64,000 nucleotides of DNA from Nocardioidaceae bacterium (GTDB taxonomy: Bacteria; Actinomycetota; Actinomycetes; Propionibacteriales; Nocardioidaceae), in contig JAUJOD010000006.1 in NCBI GenBank assembly GCA_030447865.1, positions 1 to 64,000 on the forward strand, written 5' to 3'. The notes under the pieces are model-generated. The model was not told where the DNA came from. It searched no databases and saw only the letters and a list, made by a program, of their open reading frames with translations. The translations under genes were made by a program, and so were the position numbers. Of the stretch, positions 15,516 to 24,992 are shown in pieces. The first letter of the stretch is position 1. Each line of letters begins with the position of its first letter.

Positions 15516-16625
15516 GTGGCGTGGGTTGTGAAACGCGAAGGCACCCGAGGCACCACCTACAAGGGTGTCTACCGCGACCCCGACGGCATCCAGCGCTCGG
15601 TTGGCACCTTCCCTACCCGCCGGGCCGCCGAACGCGCCGCGAACCGCGAAGAGATCAAGGTCCGCGACGGCCAATGGCACGACGCGTCTTTGGGCCAGAT
15701 CACCTTCAAGACCTATGTCGACACCGTCTGGATGCCGTCCCGCCACATCGAAGCATCCACCAAAGCCGGCTACCAGTCCTACCTGAACAAGCAGTTCTTC
15801 CCGATCTTCGGCTCCAAGCAGATGGCCAAGATCCTGCCCTCCGACATCCAAGCCTGGGTCACTGGCGCCGCCGCCGACGGTCTCTCTGGGTCGAGTATCC
15901 GCAAGTACCACATGATGCTGCACTCAGTGTTTCGTCGGGCCGTCCGCGACCGCATCATCGTCTTCAACCCGTGCGAAGAGACCGAGCTCCCCAAGGTCAT
16001 CGCCAAACGCGCCCGCACCCTCACCCCTGATGAGTATCGGCGCCTCATCGACGCCATCCCCCCGGCGCACCGGCTGATCATCCAGACCGCCATCGAAACC
16101 GGCCTACGGTGGGGTGAGCTGATCGCCCTGCGCCCGAGGCATCTCGACTTCGGTGCCGGCACCCTCACCGTCTCCGAAACCATCGTCGAGGTCCCGCTCC
16201 GCGCCGCGCCGAACGGGCAACGGATGATCGTCAAGCCCTACCCCAAGGACAACGAAGCACGCACAATGGGGCTTCGGCCCGCGTTCCTCGACGCGCTCAC
16301 GGCGCACATCCGCGACCACCAGCTCGGCCGCGACGACCTGTTGTTCGCGACCCGCGACAAAACCCCAATCTCGCGCAACACATTCCGCACCCGGGTCTGG
16401 TTCCCCGCCATCAAAACCGCAGGCATCGACTTCAACGTCCGCATCCACGACCTGCGCCACGCCCACGCATCCTGGCTGCTGGCCGGCGGTGCCGACCTCA
16501 AATCAGTCATGGACCGGATGGGCCACACCCAAATCCAAACCACCCAGAAATACCTACACGCACTACCCGACGCCGACAGGCGCAACCTCGACGCCTTCAC
16601 CCGCATCGCCGACCCGCCGAGTTGA
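15516..16625 (+). CDS. int: Tyrosine site-specific recombinase (phage-type integrase)
   Basis: 369 aa, complete. The N-terminal arm domain (YKGVYRDPDGIQRSVGTFPT) is followed by a core-binding domain (about 61-155) and the catalytic domain with R198 (ETGLRWGEL), H311-x-x-R314 (HDLRHAHA), H337 (MGHTQIQ) and the nucleophile Y346 (TTQKYLHAL). GTG 15516 with CGGAGG 5 nt upstream. It starts next to the tRNA-Met fragment at 15303, as expected for an element that integrates at a tRNA 3' end. I find no matching att copy to its right in the window, so the right end is lost or outside. Confidence 0.92.
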   Translation: MAWVVKREGTRGTTYKGVYRDPDGIQRSVGTFPTRRAAERAANREEIKVRDGQWHDASLGQITFKTYVDTVWMPSRHIEASTKAGYQSYLNKQFFPIFGSKQMAKILPSDIQAWVTGAAADGLSGSSIRKYHMMLHSVFRRAVRDRIIVFNPCEETELPKVIAKRARTLTPDEYRRLIDAIPPAHRLIIQTAIETGLRWGELIALRPRHLDFGAGTLTVSETIVEVPLRAAPNGQRMIVKPYPKDNEARTMGLRPAFLDALTAHIRDHQLGRDDLLFATRDKTPISRNTFRTRVWFPAIKTAGIDFNVRIHDLRHAHASWLLAGGADLKSVMDRMGHTQIQTTQKYLHALPDADRRNLDAFTRIADPPS

Positions 16626-16834
16626 CGGCCTTGCACCACGGCACCAAGACTGAAACCGGTCTCGCGCCGTCAGAGACGACTTCCACCGCCAACGCGAAAA
16701 CGCCGCAACCAGCCGCTCAGCCGACAACTCCTCGCGCTCCCACAAGCACCCGTACGCAGTCCGACGACGCCACAGCTGAGGGGCCCGCGCTGACCCCCAC
16801 CAGCGTCATTGCGCCCACTAAGACCCAACAACAG

Positions 16835-17581
16835 CTACGGTGCAGTGTCGCCAAAGGCGCCCACCCGAGGTTCGATCGTGGACACGTAGTCGAGAACAGT
16901 GGGCAGTACGCCCCGGCTTCCACCTCGGGTCAGCCGGAGCGCGGCCTTGCGCTCAATCAGTTGATGAGTAACCCAACGTGTGTCGATACAACGGCTGAGC
17001 AGTTGCGCGTGCAGGAGCCAGTCCATCAACTGATCAACGAGCATGAGTCGGAGTCCGTACAAGTGGTAAGAGCTGCCTGAGTTGACGAGGAGACCCCCGC
17101 CAAGCCTCTTAGCAACAGTCCTGGCTACATCATCATTCTCCGGAGTGGCCGCCAACTTGAAGTCTAGAAGCGGAAGATGACGCGGGCCACGCAAAGTGCT
17201 GACCTCGCTGGTCATCACGAGCATTTCCCCTGCAGGAGTCTCCGCGGCCAACACCTCAAGCCGCCTCACGGTCACGTCTCTCAGTTCGATAACAAACCGC
17301 GCGGGCGCGTCGGAGAAGCGTTGATGGTAGTCCACCACCCGCAAAGCTTGTCCAAGATCGCCATGACCTTGTGCCGCCTCAAGAAACGCCTCAGTGAACG
17401 AATCACCAGACTGTCGTCCCGTTCTAGCTTCGTCGGCGTACGAACGGAGCGCCGGAGTGGCGCCCGGCCGATGTTCAACGGACGGCGGCACTCGGAGCCT
17501 GAGCAACTCGACCGCTAGCACGTCGGGGATCCCATGGACCAACCCGACGAGCGCTGCAGCGGCGCTAGTCGCGGGCGACAT
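16835..17581 (-). CDS. Primase-polymerase-like (AEP-type) small protein, partner of the patatin gene
   Basis: 248 aa. The C-terminal part resembles the catalytic core of archaeo-eukaryotic primases: LLDFK (D140, K142) as a variant of the hDhD motif, SGSSYHLYG with H173 as the sxH motif, then WVTHQLIERKAALRLTRG. Residues 1-110 are not recognised. The second metal acidic residue is a Lys, so polymerase activity is doubtful. The ATG at 17581 overlaps the patatin stop by 17 nt, so the two are co-translated. Assignment is from motifs by eye; the family may be a primase-derived nucleic-acid sensor. Confidence 0.5.
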   Translation of the reverse strand: MSPATSAAAALVGLVHGIPDVLAVELLRLRVPPSVEHRPGATPALRSYADEARTGRQSGDSFTEAFLEAAQGHGDLGQALRVVDYHQRFSDAPARFVIELRDVTVRRLEVLAAETPAGEMLVMTSEVSTLRGPRHLPLLDFKLAATPENDDVARTVAKRLGGGLLVNSGSSYHLYGLRLMLVDQLMDWLLHAQLLSRCIDTRWVTHQLIERKAALRLTRGGSRGVLPTVLDYVSTIEPRVGAFGDTAP

Positions 17582-19487
17582 CGCGGTCTCGGCCCCAATC
17601 GACGGGCCGAAGTGTGTGAGCATCCGCTTCAACCTTCCGGACATTTTGGTAGACGAAGCCTGGGTAGCGGTGCTTGGCGTCCCCTCTCACGCCAACCCTC
17701 ACACCAAGGTCCGACAGTCTTGCCACGCCCTTCGCTGGGGCAGGGTCAGTGACGTTCGAGACCACGGCGCACAAGACGCGATCCCTGCCCTCACGTTTGA
17801 GGATCAGCAAGCGGCTGAGTCCGTTGACGACCGTGCACCTGCCGTCTGGCCGCTCCTCGAGCACGATTGGTAGCGCAAAACTTTGCGCTCGTTCGCCGTA
17901 ACGGACGAAGTAGGGTGCGAATTCTTCCAAGCCGTGGGCGCGGAGCGTCCGAAGCATGGCTCGCTGCTGCGTCTGCTTGTAGACGTGGGCATACCTCGCC
18001 CAAGCATCGATCCTGTCGAGTTCCACGCTTCGAACCTCGATTGTCTGCCCAGTTGAATATTGTTTTACTGTTTGAAGCGACCTCGCTACCTCCTCGGCCG
18101 GCGCTTGCACGAGGGCGATGTCCGTGGGGCTTACAGCATCAGGTCTCCTCGTCAGCAGCTCACTAGTTATCAAGTTGATGGCGTCTTCGTCGCCATCAGC
18201 GCTCGTCAGTAGTCGCGCGTGTATTTCGAGGTCTGGCTTTGACGTGACCACCGCAACGGCGTCATACCGCGTGGGATCACAAATGAAAGCTTGAATCGGC
18301 GGCATCTCGCCAGGTGGCAGGTATGTGACAACGCACCCGAGGGCCTTCAGCGTTTCGCGTTGCTGCACCACCGCGCGAGAGGTTGACCTGTCTTCAGGCA
18401 AGACCACGGTAACGGGCACGGAACGCAATCGAGCGAGAAGGATGGCAGTATAAAGCTCGAACACCCAACGTGTATCTCGCGCGGAGATCACAATGTGCGA
18501 TTGAGCTCCGATGATGTGATTCGCGACGGTCGCTAGGGTTTGAGCCAGGTGGGTCGAAACCTGAGATGGTCGAACTGGTGTTGCCGAAACCACGCCTGCG
18601 TCGAAGAACTCGTCCACGGCACGCCGGCCTGCCTCAACGAGTTGCGAGACAACGCCAGGTGTCATGCGATGAAAATCTGTAGCCCTTACATCGCCACTCC
18701 GAATCGTGATGACATCAATGTCGTGCCGCAGGCCTAACTGAACGGCTGCGCCCCCGTGTGTGACAGTTCCAGCGAGTGCCAAGGCTGTTGACATGACATC
18801 TTTCGGGCGGTCCACCTGCTCCGTGTCCAGCAATGTGAATGCTAGGACTCGTCTGCGATCCGATTCGTCACTCTCGACAAGGTGTAGGGGTAGGTTGCTA
18901 ACCACACCGCCGTCGACGAATGGTCCGTGAGGTTGGAAGAAGAACGGAATTGAACAACTCGACCTGACCGCTTCGGACACCGAAAAGTGAGGGGTCCGTG
19001 AAGTACTCCAGACCGCTGCTTCCTGTAACTCCAGATTCGCCGAGATTACTCCTGCAGGTTTTGGTAGATCCCCGAACGTAATCTTCTTGCTCTTGACGTT
19101 GGGCAGTAGTTCGCGGAGCCGATCTTCAACCCAGGACTCGATCAGCTTCGCGTCATACATCCCGTTGAATCGCACGAGGTTCCAAGCCTGCGAGGCTCGG
19201 TTATCTGCTTTCAGTGAGAGACGTCGGCCTTTCGGCCTGGAAAGGAGGCTTGCGAAGTCAAGGTTCTTGAGCGTGCGCTCCAACCAATCCGGCGTTGCTC
19301 CTGCCGCAATAAGGACGGCAGCGATGGAGCCTGCTGATGCACCAGCAACCTCGTCAAAGTTAACGCCGCGGGCGACCGCCGCCGAGTAAGCGCCGGCGTA
19401 GGCGGCTGCCCGGCAGCCGCCGCCTTGGAAGATCCCGATGCAGTCTTCAAATTCGGGTGGGAGAGCCGCTGGTGGATGCATAATCAA
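17565..19487 (-). CDS. Patatin-like phospholipase with large C-terminal extension (ParB-like region)
   Basis: 640 aa. Residues about 15-210 are a patatin: oxyanion loop QGGGCRAAAY (21-30), nucleophile Ser51 in GASAGS and catalytic Asp192 in VDGGV. The middle (about 330-400) contains SHIVISARDTRWVFELYTAI and a Rossmann-like PVTVVLPED. The last 170 residues include FALPIVLEERPDGRCTVVNG then LSRLLILKREGRDRV, similar in pattern to ParB/sulfiredoxin-type domains. Patatins serve as membrane-degrading effectors in several anti-phage systems (for example CapV). It starts at ATG 19487. No cyclase or other CBASS gene is nearby, so activation would come from the C-terminal region or the primase-like partner (inference). 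Confidence 0.75.
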   Translation of the reverse strand: MIMHPPAALPPEFEDCIGIFQGGGCRAAAYAGAYSAAVARGVNFDEVAGASAGSIAAVLIAAGATPDWLERTLKNLDFASLLSRPKGRRLSLKADNRASQAWNLVRFNGMYDAKLIESWVEDRLRELLPNVKSKKITFGDLPKPAGVISANLELQEAAVWSTSRTPHFSVSEAVRSSCSIPFFFQPHGPFVDGGVVSNLPLHLVESDESDRRRVLAFTLLDTEQVDRPKDVMSTALALAGTVTHGGAAVQLGLRHDIDVITIRSGDVRATDFHRMTPGVVSQLVEAGRRAVDEFFDAGVVSATPVRPSQVSTHLAQTLATVANHIIGAQSHIVISARDTRWVFELYTAILLARLRSVPVTVVLPEDRSTSRAVVQQRETLKALGCVVTYLPPGEMPPIQAFICDPTRYDAVAVVTSKPDLEIHARLLTSADGDEDAINLITSELLTRRPDAVSPTDIALVQAPAEEVARSLQTVKQYSTGQTIEVRSVELDRIDAWARYAHVYKQTQQRAMLRTLRAHGLEEFAPYFVRYGERAQSFALPIVLEERPDGRCTVVNGLSRLLILKREGRDRVLCAVVSNVTDPAPAKGVARLSDLGVRVGVRGDAKHRYPGFVYQNVRKVEADAHTLRPVDWGRDRDVARD

Positions 19488-19783
19488 ACCGCCAATCTCA
19501 TAACCGCAAGCCTAGAGGGCGGTGTCTTCAATCTGTCGAAAGAGGTCGCATCCCGGCGAACCGGAGGGAGTACCGGCCCGCTCGTTGGTTGGCGCCCGTC
19601 TGATCCTAGCCGCTCCCGCGGCAGCCGGAGCCGCGGCCAACGCGATCCGCGACCATCAAGAGACCTGCGTCCTTCCACCGCGATCGGGCGTGGGGGCGTC
19701 TAGGGCGACGCGGATGGCGGCCGAGTCCCGCTGCCCGGGCTGCGTCGACAACGGGGCGTCAAGTGGCGGCTAGGGTCCTACAG

Positions 19784-20608
19784 ATGAAGGTGGCGATGGC
19801 TACCAGCCCTGGTCACGTGGGCCACCCCAATGAGGACTTCGTCGGCGCCGCGCCGGGCATCGCGGTGCTGCTCGACGGCGCCGGAATTGTTGGGACCGAA
19901 GACATTTGTCGTCACGGAGTCGCGTGGTATTCGCACACTCTCGGCGCGACCCTTCTGGCGAGGTTGGGGCGCGCACGCGGGATAGATCTGGTCGTCGCTC
20001 TTGCCGACTCGATCGACCAGGTAGCCGGACTACACCGACACACCTGCGACATCACTGACCCGAGCAGTCCTCAATCAACCGTGGCGATGATCCGACTGGA
20101 GGCGGATCGCGCCGACTATCTCGTGCTCGCGGACGCGTTCGTCGTGCTGGATCCGTCGAACGCTTGGCCAAAGGTCATCACCGACCCACGCGAGGTCAGC
20201 GTGCGCCGCGAATGCATGACGCCGTTGCACGGCCTGACCGCAGGCACGCCCGAATACAACCGGGCACGGCTGTCGGTTATCGACGCGCTACGAGCTCGGC
20301 GCAATCAGCCCCGCGGATACTGGATCGCAAAGGACGATCCCTACGCAGCGGCGGAAGCCGTCACCGGCAGCGTGCCAATCCGGAGCCTGAACGGCGCCGC
20401 GCTCCTCAGCAACGGAACCAGTCGGATCGTAGATCCCTACCGCCTGGCGGAGTGGCCAGCCGTCCTGGAACTGCTGCGCACGAGCCTCCCCGAGGAGATC
20501 CTCCGACTCGTCCGCGAAGCAGAGACAGAAGCCGGGGCCGCTGGCTCACTTCCAGGCTTTGGGTCTCCAGACGACGCGACCGTGGCCTACTGCGACCTCA
20601 CCCAATGA
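19784..20608 (+). CDS. PP2C-like protein phosphatase domain protein
   Basis: 274 aa. ATSPGHVGHPNEDFVGA then GIAVLLDGAGI corresponds to the first metal-binding strand of PP2C phosphatases (NED and the DG pair). ADYLVLADAFVVL and a C-terminal SPDDATVAYCDL supply the later Asp positions. The protein is a divergent PP2C of a kind common in actinobacteria. I took ATG 19784; GTG 19763 and ATG 19796 are possible. Divergent from the patatin gene with about 300 bp between. A 7-bp hairpin at 20659-20680 is a likely terminator. Confidence 0.7.
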   Translation: MKVAMATSPGHVGHPNEDFVGAAPGIAVLLDGAGIVGTEDICRHGVAWYSHTLGATLLARLGRARGIDLVVALADSIDQVAGLHRHTCDITDPSSPQSTVAMIRLEADRADYLVLADAFVVLDPSNAWPKVITDPREVSVRRECMTPLHGLTAGTPEYNRARLSVIDALRARRNQPRGYWIAKDDPYAAAEAVTGSVPIRSLNGAALLSNGTSRIVDPYRLAEWPAVLELLRTSLPEEILRLVREAETEAGAAGSLPGFGSPDDATVAYCDLTQ

Positions 20609-20658
20609 CGCCCGCGCCGGAATCTGAGATCCCGGCGCTGCACTGGAGCGTCAACGTA

Positions 20659-20680
20659 GTGCGGACAGAGGAATCCGCAC
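20659..20680 (+). terminator. Weak hairpin after the PP2C gene
   Basis: GTGCGGA (20659-20665) pairs with TCCGCAC (20674-20680) across an 8-nt loop. There is no T-run, so it is only a candidate terminator. Confidence 0.3.
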
Positions 20681-20859
20681 CTGCACGCGGGCGCACACCC
20701 AGAGCAACCACTGGGACATTCCACCGGCAGTGCGCTTGTTGCGTGCAATCACCGCTGTGTTAAACACACCGGGGCTCTGACGGCAGCCGTCGCGAGGCGG
20801 AGAGCGGCTTGAGCAGCCAATGACCGTGCCAGGGCGATCGGCGTGGAAGAGTGTCGCGG

Positions 20860-21736
20860 ATGACGGACCCGTCTGACCTGCTCACCGGGTATTGGGGCAT
20901 CGGTCCTGTTGAGGTCACGCCGCTCGGAGGCGGGATGAACTCCGAGACCTGGGTGGTCCAGCATCAGGGAGCGACGTACGTTGCCAAGCGCGTGCCTCAG
21001 AACGAGATCGATGGTCTGGCTGCTGGCTGCGAGGTCGCCTCGGCGCTCGCCGCCCGGGGCTTCGTCACGGGACGTCCGGTCCCCACCACGGACGGAAGGC
21101 TCGTCGTGACCGAGCATGCTTTGGCGTTGCTCGAGCATGTGCCTGGCCGCGGACTGGACGGCGAGACTGACGAGGAGCAGCGCTGGATCGCCGCCACGCT
21201 GGCTGGGGTCCACGCGGCTGGTAGCCCGGCCATTGGCCCCAGCACCGCCACCTTCGCCGCGGATTGGCTGTCTCCGCAGCTGCCAGGCGTCGACGCTCAT
21301 CGTTGGCTCGCTCCTGCTATCAAAGCGGTGCACGCCGAGACGGACCCCTTGACCGTCACTTGGTCCATGCTGCACACCGACCCGTCACCGGAGGCGTTCA
21401 TTCACAACGACAGCACCGCAGTGACCGGCCTCATCGATTGGGCCGGGGCAAAGCGGGGCCCGGTCCTATACGACGTGGCGTCTGCGGTGATGTACCTGGG
21501 TGGTCCAGACCACGCAACCGCGTTCCTGACCACCTACCGGACCCACGGTCCCCTCGGGACCGACGAGGCAATTGCTCGATGCCTTCCGCCGGTTCCGGTG
21601 GGTCGTGCAGGCCGCGTACTTCGCGTCGCGGTTGGCTGTCCGCGACCTCACCGGCTTGGCGGAGCAGGCAGGCAACGAGAAGGGGCTCAACGATGCCCGG
21701 CGGGGCCTAGCGGGCCTCGGCGTTGACACCGGCTAG
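20860..21736 (+). pseudogene. Aminoglycoside phosphotransferase-like kinase, frameshifted
   Basis: From ATG 20860 (GGAAGA 9 nt upstream) the kinase-like fold is clear: GGGMNSETWVV, YVAKRV (ATP Lys), then FIHNDSTAVTGLIDWAGAK, where H-N-D and I-D-W-A are the Brenner loop and metal Asp. Near 21570 the frame shifts. The native tail (LDAFRRFRWVVQAAYFASRL ... GLAEQAGNEKGLNDARRGLA) continues in the next frame to a stop at 21736. The printed frame instead ends in Arg/Pro-rich nonsense at 21726. Members phosphorylate small molecules such as homoserine or aminoglycosides; substrate unknown. Confidence 0.75.
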
Positions 21737-22280
21737 GTGATACCGCGGTTGATTTGCGCTCCCAGAATATCGGGACAGGCCGCGTTCCCGGTGTGGCACG
21801 CGCGTCATACCGCCGCGTATGACAGTCAAGCGATGGCTTGGAGTGAGGGTGAAGTCCAGCGGGATTCCGCTGGCCCTTACCGTCGAGGCCAACAGCGGTG
21901 ATGTGCACTCCGCGCGTCACCGACAGGGCCGTTTGGGGTAGGTCTCGCCCGCCAACATGCAATAGGGAGGTGGTTGGTAGAGCCCCGTGGCTGTGCTCAA
22001 TGCCACCGAGCGATGAAGAAGCGTCGCGGTCATTCGGAGCGGGTGCGCAGGCGCCGAGGCTGGCACACGACCCCGTCTGACCGGGCGACGCCCGACCCTA
22101 GACAAGCGGTCCGCTCCTGCCGAACACCCCGTCCTGCGGGAACCAACCCGCGCATGTCGGTCTGACCGCGCGTCGCCAACGACACGCTCACCACCGACCC
22201 AGCCGACGAAGTCAGAGTCGCCCGCCCTACTCCTTGGGGACGGGCGCCTCACCCTGCCCTTGACAAGCAGCCACTATATA
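21737..22280. other. Gene-free stretch with repeat copy A
   Basis: No believable gene. It holds a perfect 7-bp hairpin CCAGCGG-GATT-CCGCTGG (21856-21873) and the degenerate repeat at 21901-21969 that is related to 25477-25548. The rest shows no coding signal I trust. Confidence 0.5.
21901..21969 (+). repeat. Degenerate direct repeat, copy A (IS110 left-end-like)
   Basis: About 70 bp beginning ATGTGCACTCC and ending CAACATGCAATAGGGAG. Copy B at 25477-25548 begins ATGTGCACTCC and ends CAACATTCAATAGGGAG in the same orientation. Both share the pattern of ATAGG-AG after a CCGGCC-like block with the noncoding left end of the complete IS110 element at 36.9-38.1 kb. Confidence 0.5.
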
Positions 22281-24992
22281 TCAGTTGGCGAGGTTCTCCA
22301 GACTGACGACCTGTCGCGTCTCGTGCTGCCTGAAGATTTCGATCGCATCCGTGGTCACGGTTCGCCAGGACGTTTGGGTGGTTGCGAAGACAACTTGATG
22401 GGCCGAGAGCAATGATGCAGCTGCAGCAGTCTTGCGGATCTCCTCGTCGGCGGCTCGACGTGTCGGTCGTCCCCCAAGGTAGTCACACGTCTTCGCCTCG
22501 CCCACGATGAGCTGGCCGTCGCGAAGGATGACGAAGTCGACCTCCTTATCCTTTCCCTCATCGTCTTCATCATGGTCGGCCCCCGGGATCACCTGGGGTT
22601 CCTGCTGGTCCTCGGCTTCAGCGCCAAGTGACTTGGGATTCGGGCCTACTTCGTCCGGGAAGTCCACACCGGCGGTGTCGTTACGTGGGTTCAGTACGAC
22701 GGCCCACGAGTAGCGGGTGCTGGCTGTGCCGGCGCCCAGCCGATCCAGGGCGAGGGCGGGGCCTTCGATGCTGGCTTTCAGCGCTTGGGCCACCAAGCCA
22801 TCCAAGCGGTAATACCAACCAGGTCCAGTGTCGACGGCGGGATCGACCCGGGGCTTCCACACCCGGGACACCGGAACCTGATCAGCCGAACACCGCTGAC
22901 AAGTGAAGGTCGACCCCACCGATCCGAGGGGGTAGAAGGCGGTGTGGCGACACCGTGGGCAGTTGAACACCAAGCCTTGGGTGAGGATGCTGCGTTCGAC
23001 GAGGCTGTCGACCACATTAAGGAGCTCTCGCCGTGTAGCAATGTGAGCCGTCGTCGGGCTGTCGCCGTCACGGCCACCATCAGCGTCCAACAGGTCATGC
23101 ATGTCCTTGAGACCAAGCAGCTTGCCGGTCGACCATTCGAAGCCTCGGCCGTCCTCGCTGACGAACGAGTGCAGGACGGGACGCGCAAGCGGGTGCGTCA
23201 GCAGATCTATGAGCGCGCCGAATCCACCGCAGAGCGCTTCGAAGCCTTGGTAGTACAGGCCGGCGCTGGAAAGCTTCCACCCCCAACCCGGGTCGACCAT
23301 CGAGTCGAGGATCGATGGCAGGTTCGGCGCTCGGGGGATGAACTCGTTGAGCACGTGCTCGACGTTCAGGCCGCGAGGCACCGAGGCGGAGTTCACGGCG
23401 ATCCAGGATGTGCCGGTCCGGCTCGTGCGCAGCTCCCCTGCGCCCGCGAGGTTGGTGCCGGCTTCGGCGGCCGCTGCCACGTGGGTGTCCGCCGGCAGAC
23501 GGCAGCCCGCGACGACCGCGTCGGCAACCCAGTTGCCCCTGAGGGGCGTGGTGGATGGCCCCGATTCGGAGGCCATGAACTTCGGCACTGGCGACTGGAT
23601 CCTCGTCTGGCCAATCCCGTCGCGGAACGTCGTGGGCCGCGTGCTGGCGAACGTCTCGGCAGGCACCGTGAACATCTCGGGTACGTCGTCGGGCTGAACG
23701 CCGTTGGGAGCGACAACGCGATAGTTCCGGATCACGTGGCGGTACTCGCGGTCATACCCGTGTCGGCTCATGCCTTTCCGGAACGCCTCAAGCTGTCGCG
23801 CGTCGAGGGAGAAGGAGGTGACCCAGCCGTGAAGGTCAGGGACTCGCGGCAGGTCGTAGATCATCTCCACGATGGCCTCCACGGCGGCGTCCTCCTCGCC
23901 GGCGCCGACATCGAGCGCCGTTTCGGGGGGAACCCATGCGGCCGTTCCGCGGCCGTAAATGCGGATCCAAGTCATGTACAGCGCAGCGTCGGCGACGGTG
24001 TCGCCCGCGACGATCAGAACGCTGCGGCTCAAATGCTTCGTGTACGCCAGCTCTTCGAGCGCGTACGACGCGCGGCGCATTGGAGTCGACGCGAGGAAAC
24101 TGCTGTGCGCCCAGGACGTGCCGGAAGGATCCTCGTTCGCGCCAGCGCCGTCGGTCGGCAGGCGCCAGTCAATCTCGAGATCGCGGAAGACCCGGTTCAC
24201 CACCTGCATGCGGGTGCTGAGGTTGGTCGGGTCGAGTGTCCTATAGGTCGCCGTCTCGGCAAAGGGTCGCGGCTCGGGTGCGGACTGGCTGGCGCCGGTC
24301 ACCCCGTACTTGATCTTGAGCAAGGTCGCGAGCCACGGATCGGCGGCGGTGAGGTCGAGGTCGGAGACCGGACCGGCCAGAGGATGCAGGGCACGTGGCC
24401 TCCAGTAGTTCTCCCGTTCGCCGGCGAGGCCCGAAGGCACCAACTTTGCATGAGGCGTCAAGGGACGCGGCAGGTCCTCCTGCAGGTAACGGGCAGTGGG
24501 ATACGGCCTCGGCGGGCGAAAAGGACTGAGCTCGCGCTTCAAGCGCTCAACCTCGTCGTCGAAGGCCCCCTCCGACTCGCGAGTCCCGTCTACGACCTTG
24601 CCGCTCGCTCGGCGCGCCACGATCGAGGTGACCTCCTCCATCGCGGGGTATGCCTCAGCGGCACGCCCGGCCAGCAGTGCACCCTCAGCGGGGTCACGGA
24701 GTTCGATCTCCCCCCACGCCACTTCCCAAGGGAGCACCAGATCGGGGTCGTAGAGCCTCGCGAGCCGGATGAAGATGTCCGGGATGACGCCGTCAACGAC
24801 TGGGACGGCGATCATCTGGTGCCCGCCCCATACGCGGCCCATCCATTCGAGGACCCGGTGGAAGGTGGACCCCAGGCTGTTGGGCGACAGACCCGGGCCG
24901 ACCGCGTCCCGGAAGACGACAGCAGCACGCGGGCACCGCGGCGTGACCTGGGTGACCTCGGTCCAAACGCCCTGCAAGTCAGCGGTCACCAA
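22281..24992 (-). CDS. Large protein with zinc ribbon and C-terminal PD-(D/E)XK nuclease-like domain
   Basis: 903 aa, intact, GTG/ATG start at 24992. No family recognised for residues 1-660. A four-Cys zinc ribbon follows: C678, C681, C698, C701 (FNCPRCRHTAFYPLG and FTCQRC). An acidic linker (about 805-815) leads to EVDFVILRDGQLIVGEAK (817-834), the D-x(n)-E-x-K core of a PD-(D/E)XK nuclease (D819, E832, K834). The end (ASLLSAHQVVFATTQTSW) fits the following helix and strand. Large proteins with a ribbon and an end nuclease are common in defence islands. Divergent from the hydrolase-caspase gene. Nuclease activity is inferred. Confidence 0.65.
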   Translation of the reverse strand: MVTADLQGVWTEVTQVTPRCPRAAVVFRDAVGPGLSPNSLGSTFHRVLEWMGRVWGGHQMIAVPVVDGVIPDIFIRLARLYDPDLVLPWEVAWGEIELRDPAEGALLAGRAAEAYPAMEEVTSIVARRASGKVVDGTRESEGAFDDEVERLKRELSPFRPPRPYPTARYLQEDLPRPLTPHAKLVPSGLAGERENYWRPRALHPLAGPVSDLDLTAADPWLATLLKIKYGVTGASQSAPEPRPFAETATYRTLDPTNLSTRMQVVNRVFRDLEIDWRLPTDGAGANEDPSGTSWAHSSFLASTPMRRASYALEELAYTKHLSRSVLIVAGDTVADAALYMTWIRIYGRGTAAWVPPETALDVGAGEEDAAVEAIVEMIYDLPRVPDLHGWVTSFSLDARQLEAFRKGMSRHGYDREYRHVIRNYRVVAPNGVQPDDVPEMFTVPAETFASTRPTTFRDGIGQTRIQSPVPKFMASESGPSTTPLRGNWVADAVVAGCRLPADTHVAAAAEAGTNLAGAGELRTSRTGTSWIAVNSASVPRGLNVEHVLNEFIPRAPNLPSILDSMVDPGWGWKLSSAGLYYQGFEALCGGFGALIDLLTHPLARPVLHSFVSEDGRGFEWSTGKLLGLKDMHDLLDADGGRDGDSPTTAHIATRRELLNVVDSLVERSILTQGLVFNCPRCRHTAFYPLGSVGSTFTCQRCSADQVPVSRVWKPRVDPAVDTGPGWYYRLDGLVAQALKASIEGPALALDRLGAGTASTRYSWAVVLNPRNDTAGVDFPDEVGPNPKSLGAEAEDQQEPQVIPGADHDEDDEGKDKEVDFVILRDGQLIVGEAKTCDYLGGRPTRRAADEEIRKTAAAASLLSAHQVVFATTQTSWRTVTTDAIEIFRQHETRQVVSLENLAN

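Noticed and set aside
15319-15531. ORF beginning MNLRPLGYEP
   Set aside because: Another false translation across a tRNA fragment (15303-15347).
16835-20608. CBASS system based on the patatin
   Set aside because: No CD-NTase/cyclase, E1/E2/JAB or HORMA gene nearby; the partner looks primase-like instead.
22281-24992. DISARM DrmB
   Set aside because: The C-terminal nuclease core and the lack of neighbouring helicase or methyltransferase genes do not fit DISARM.
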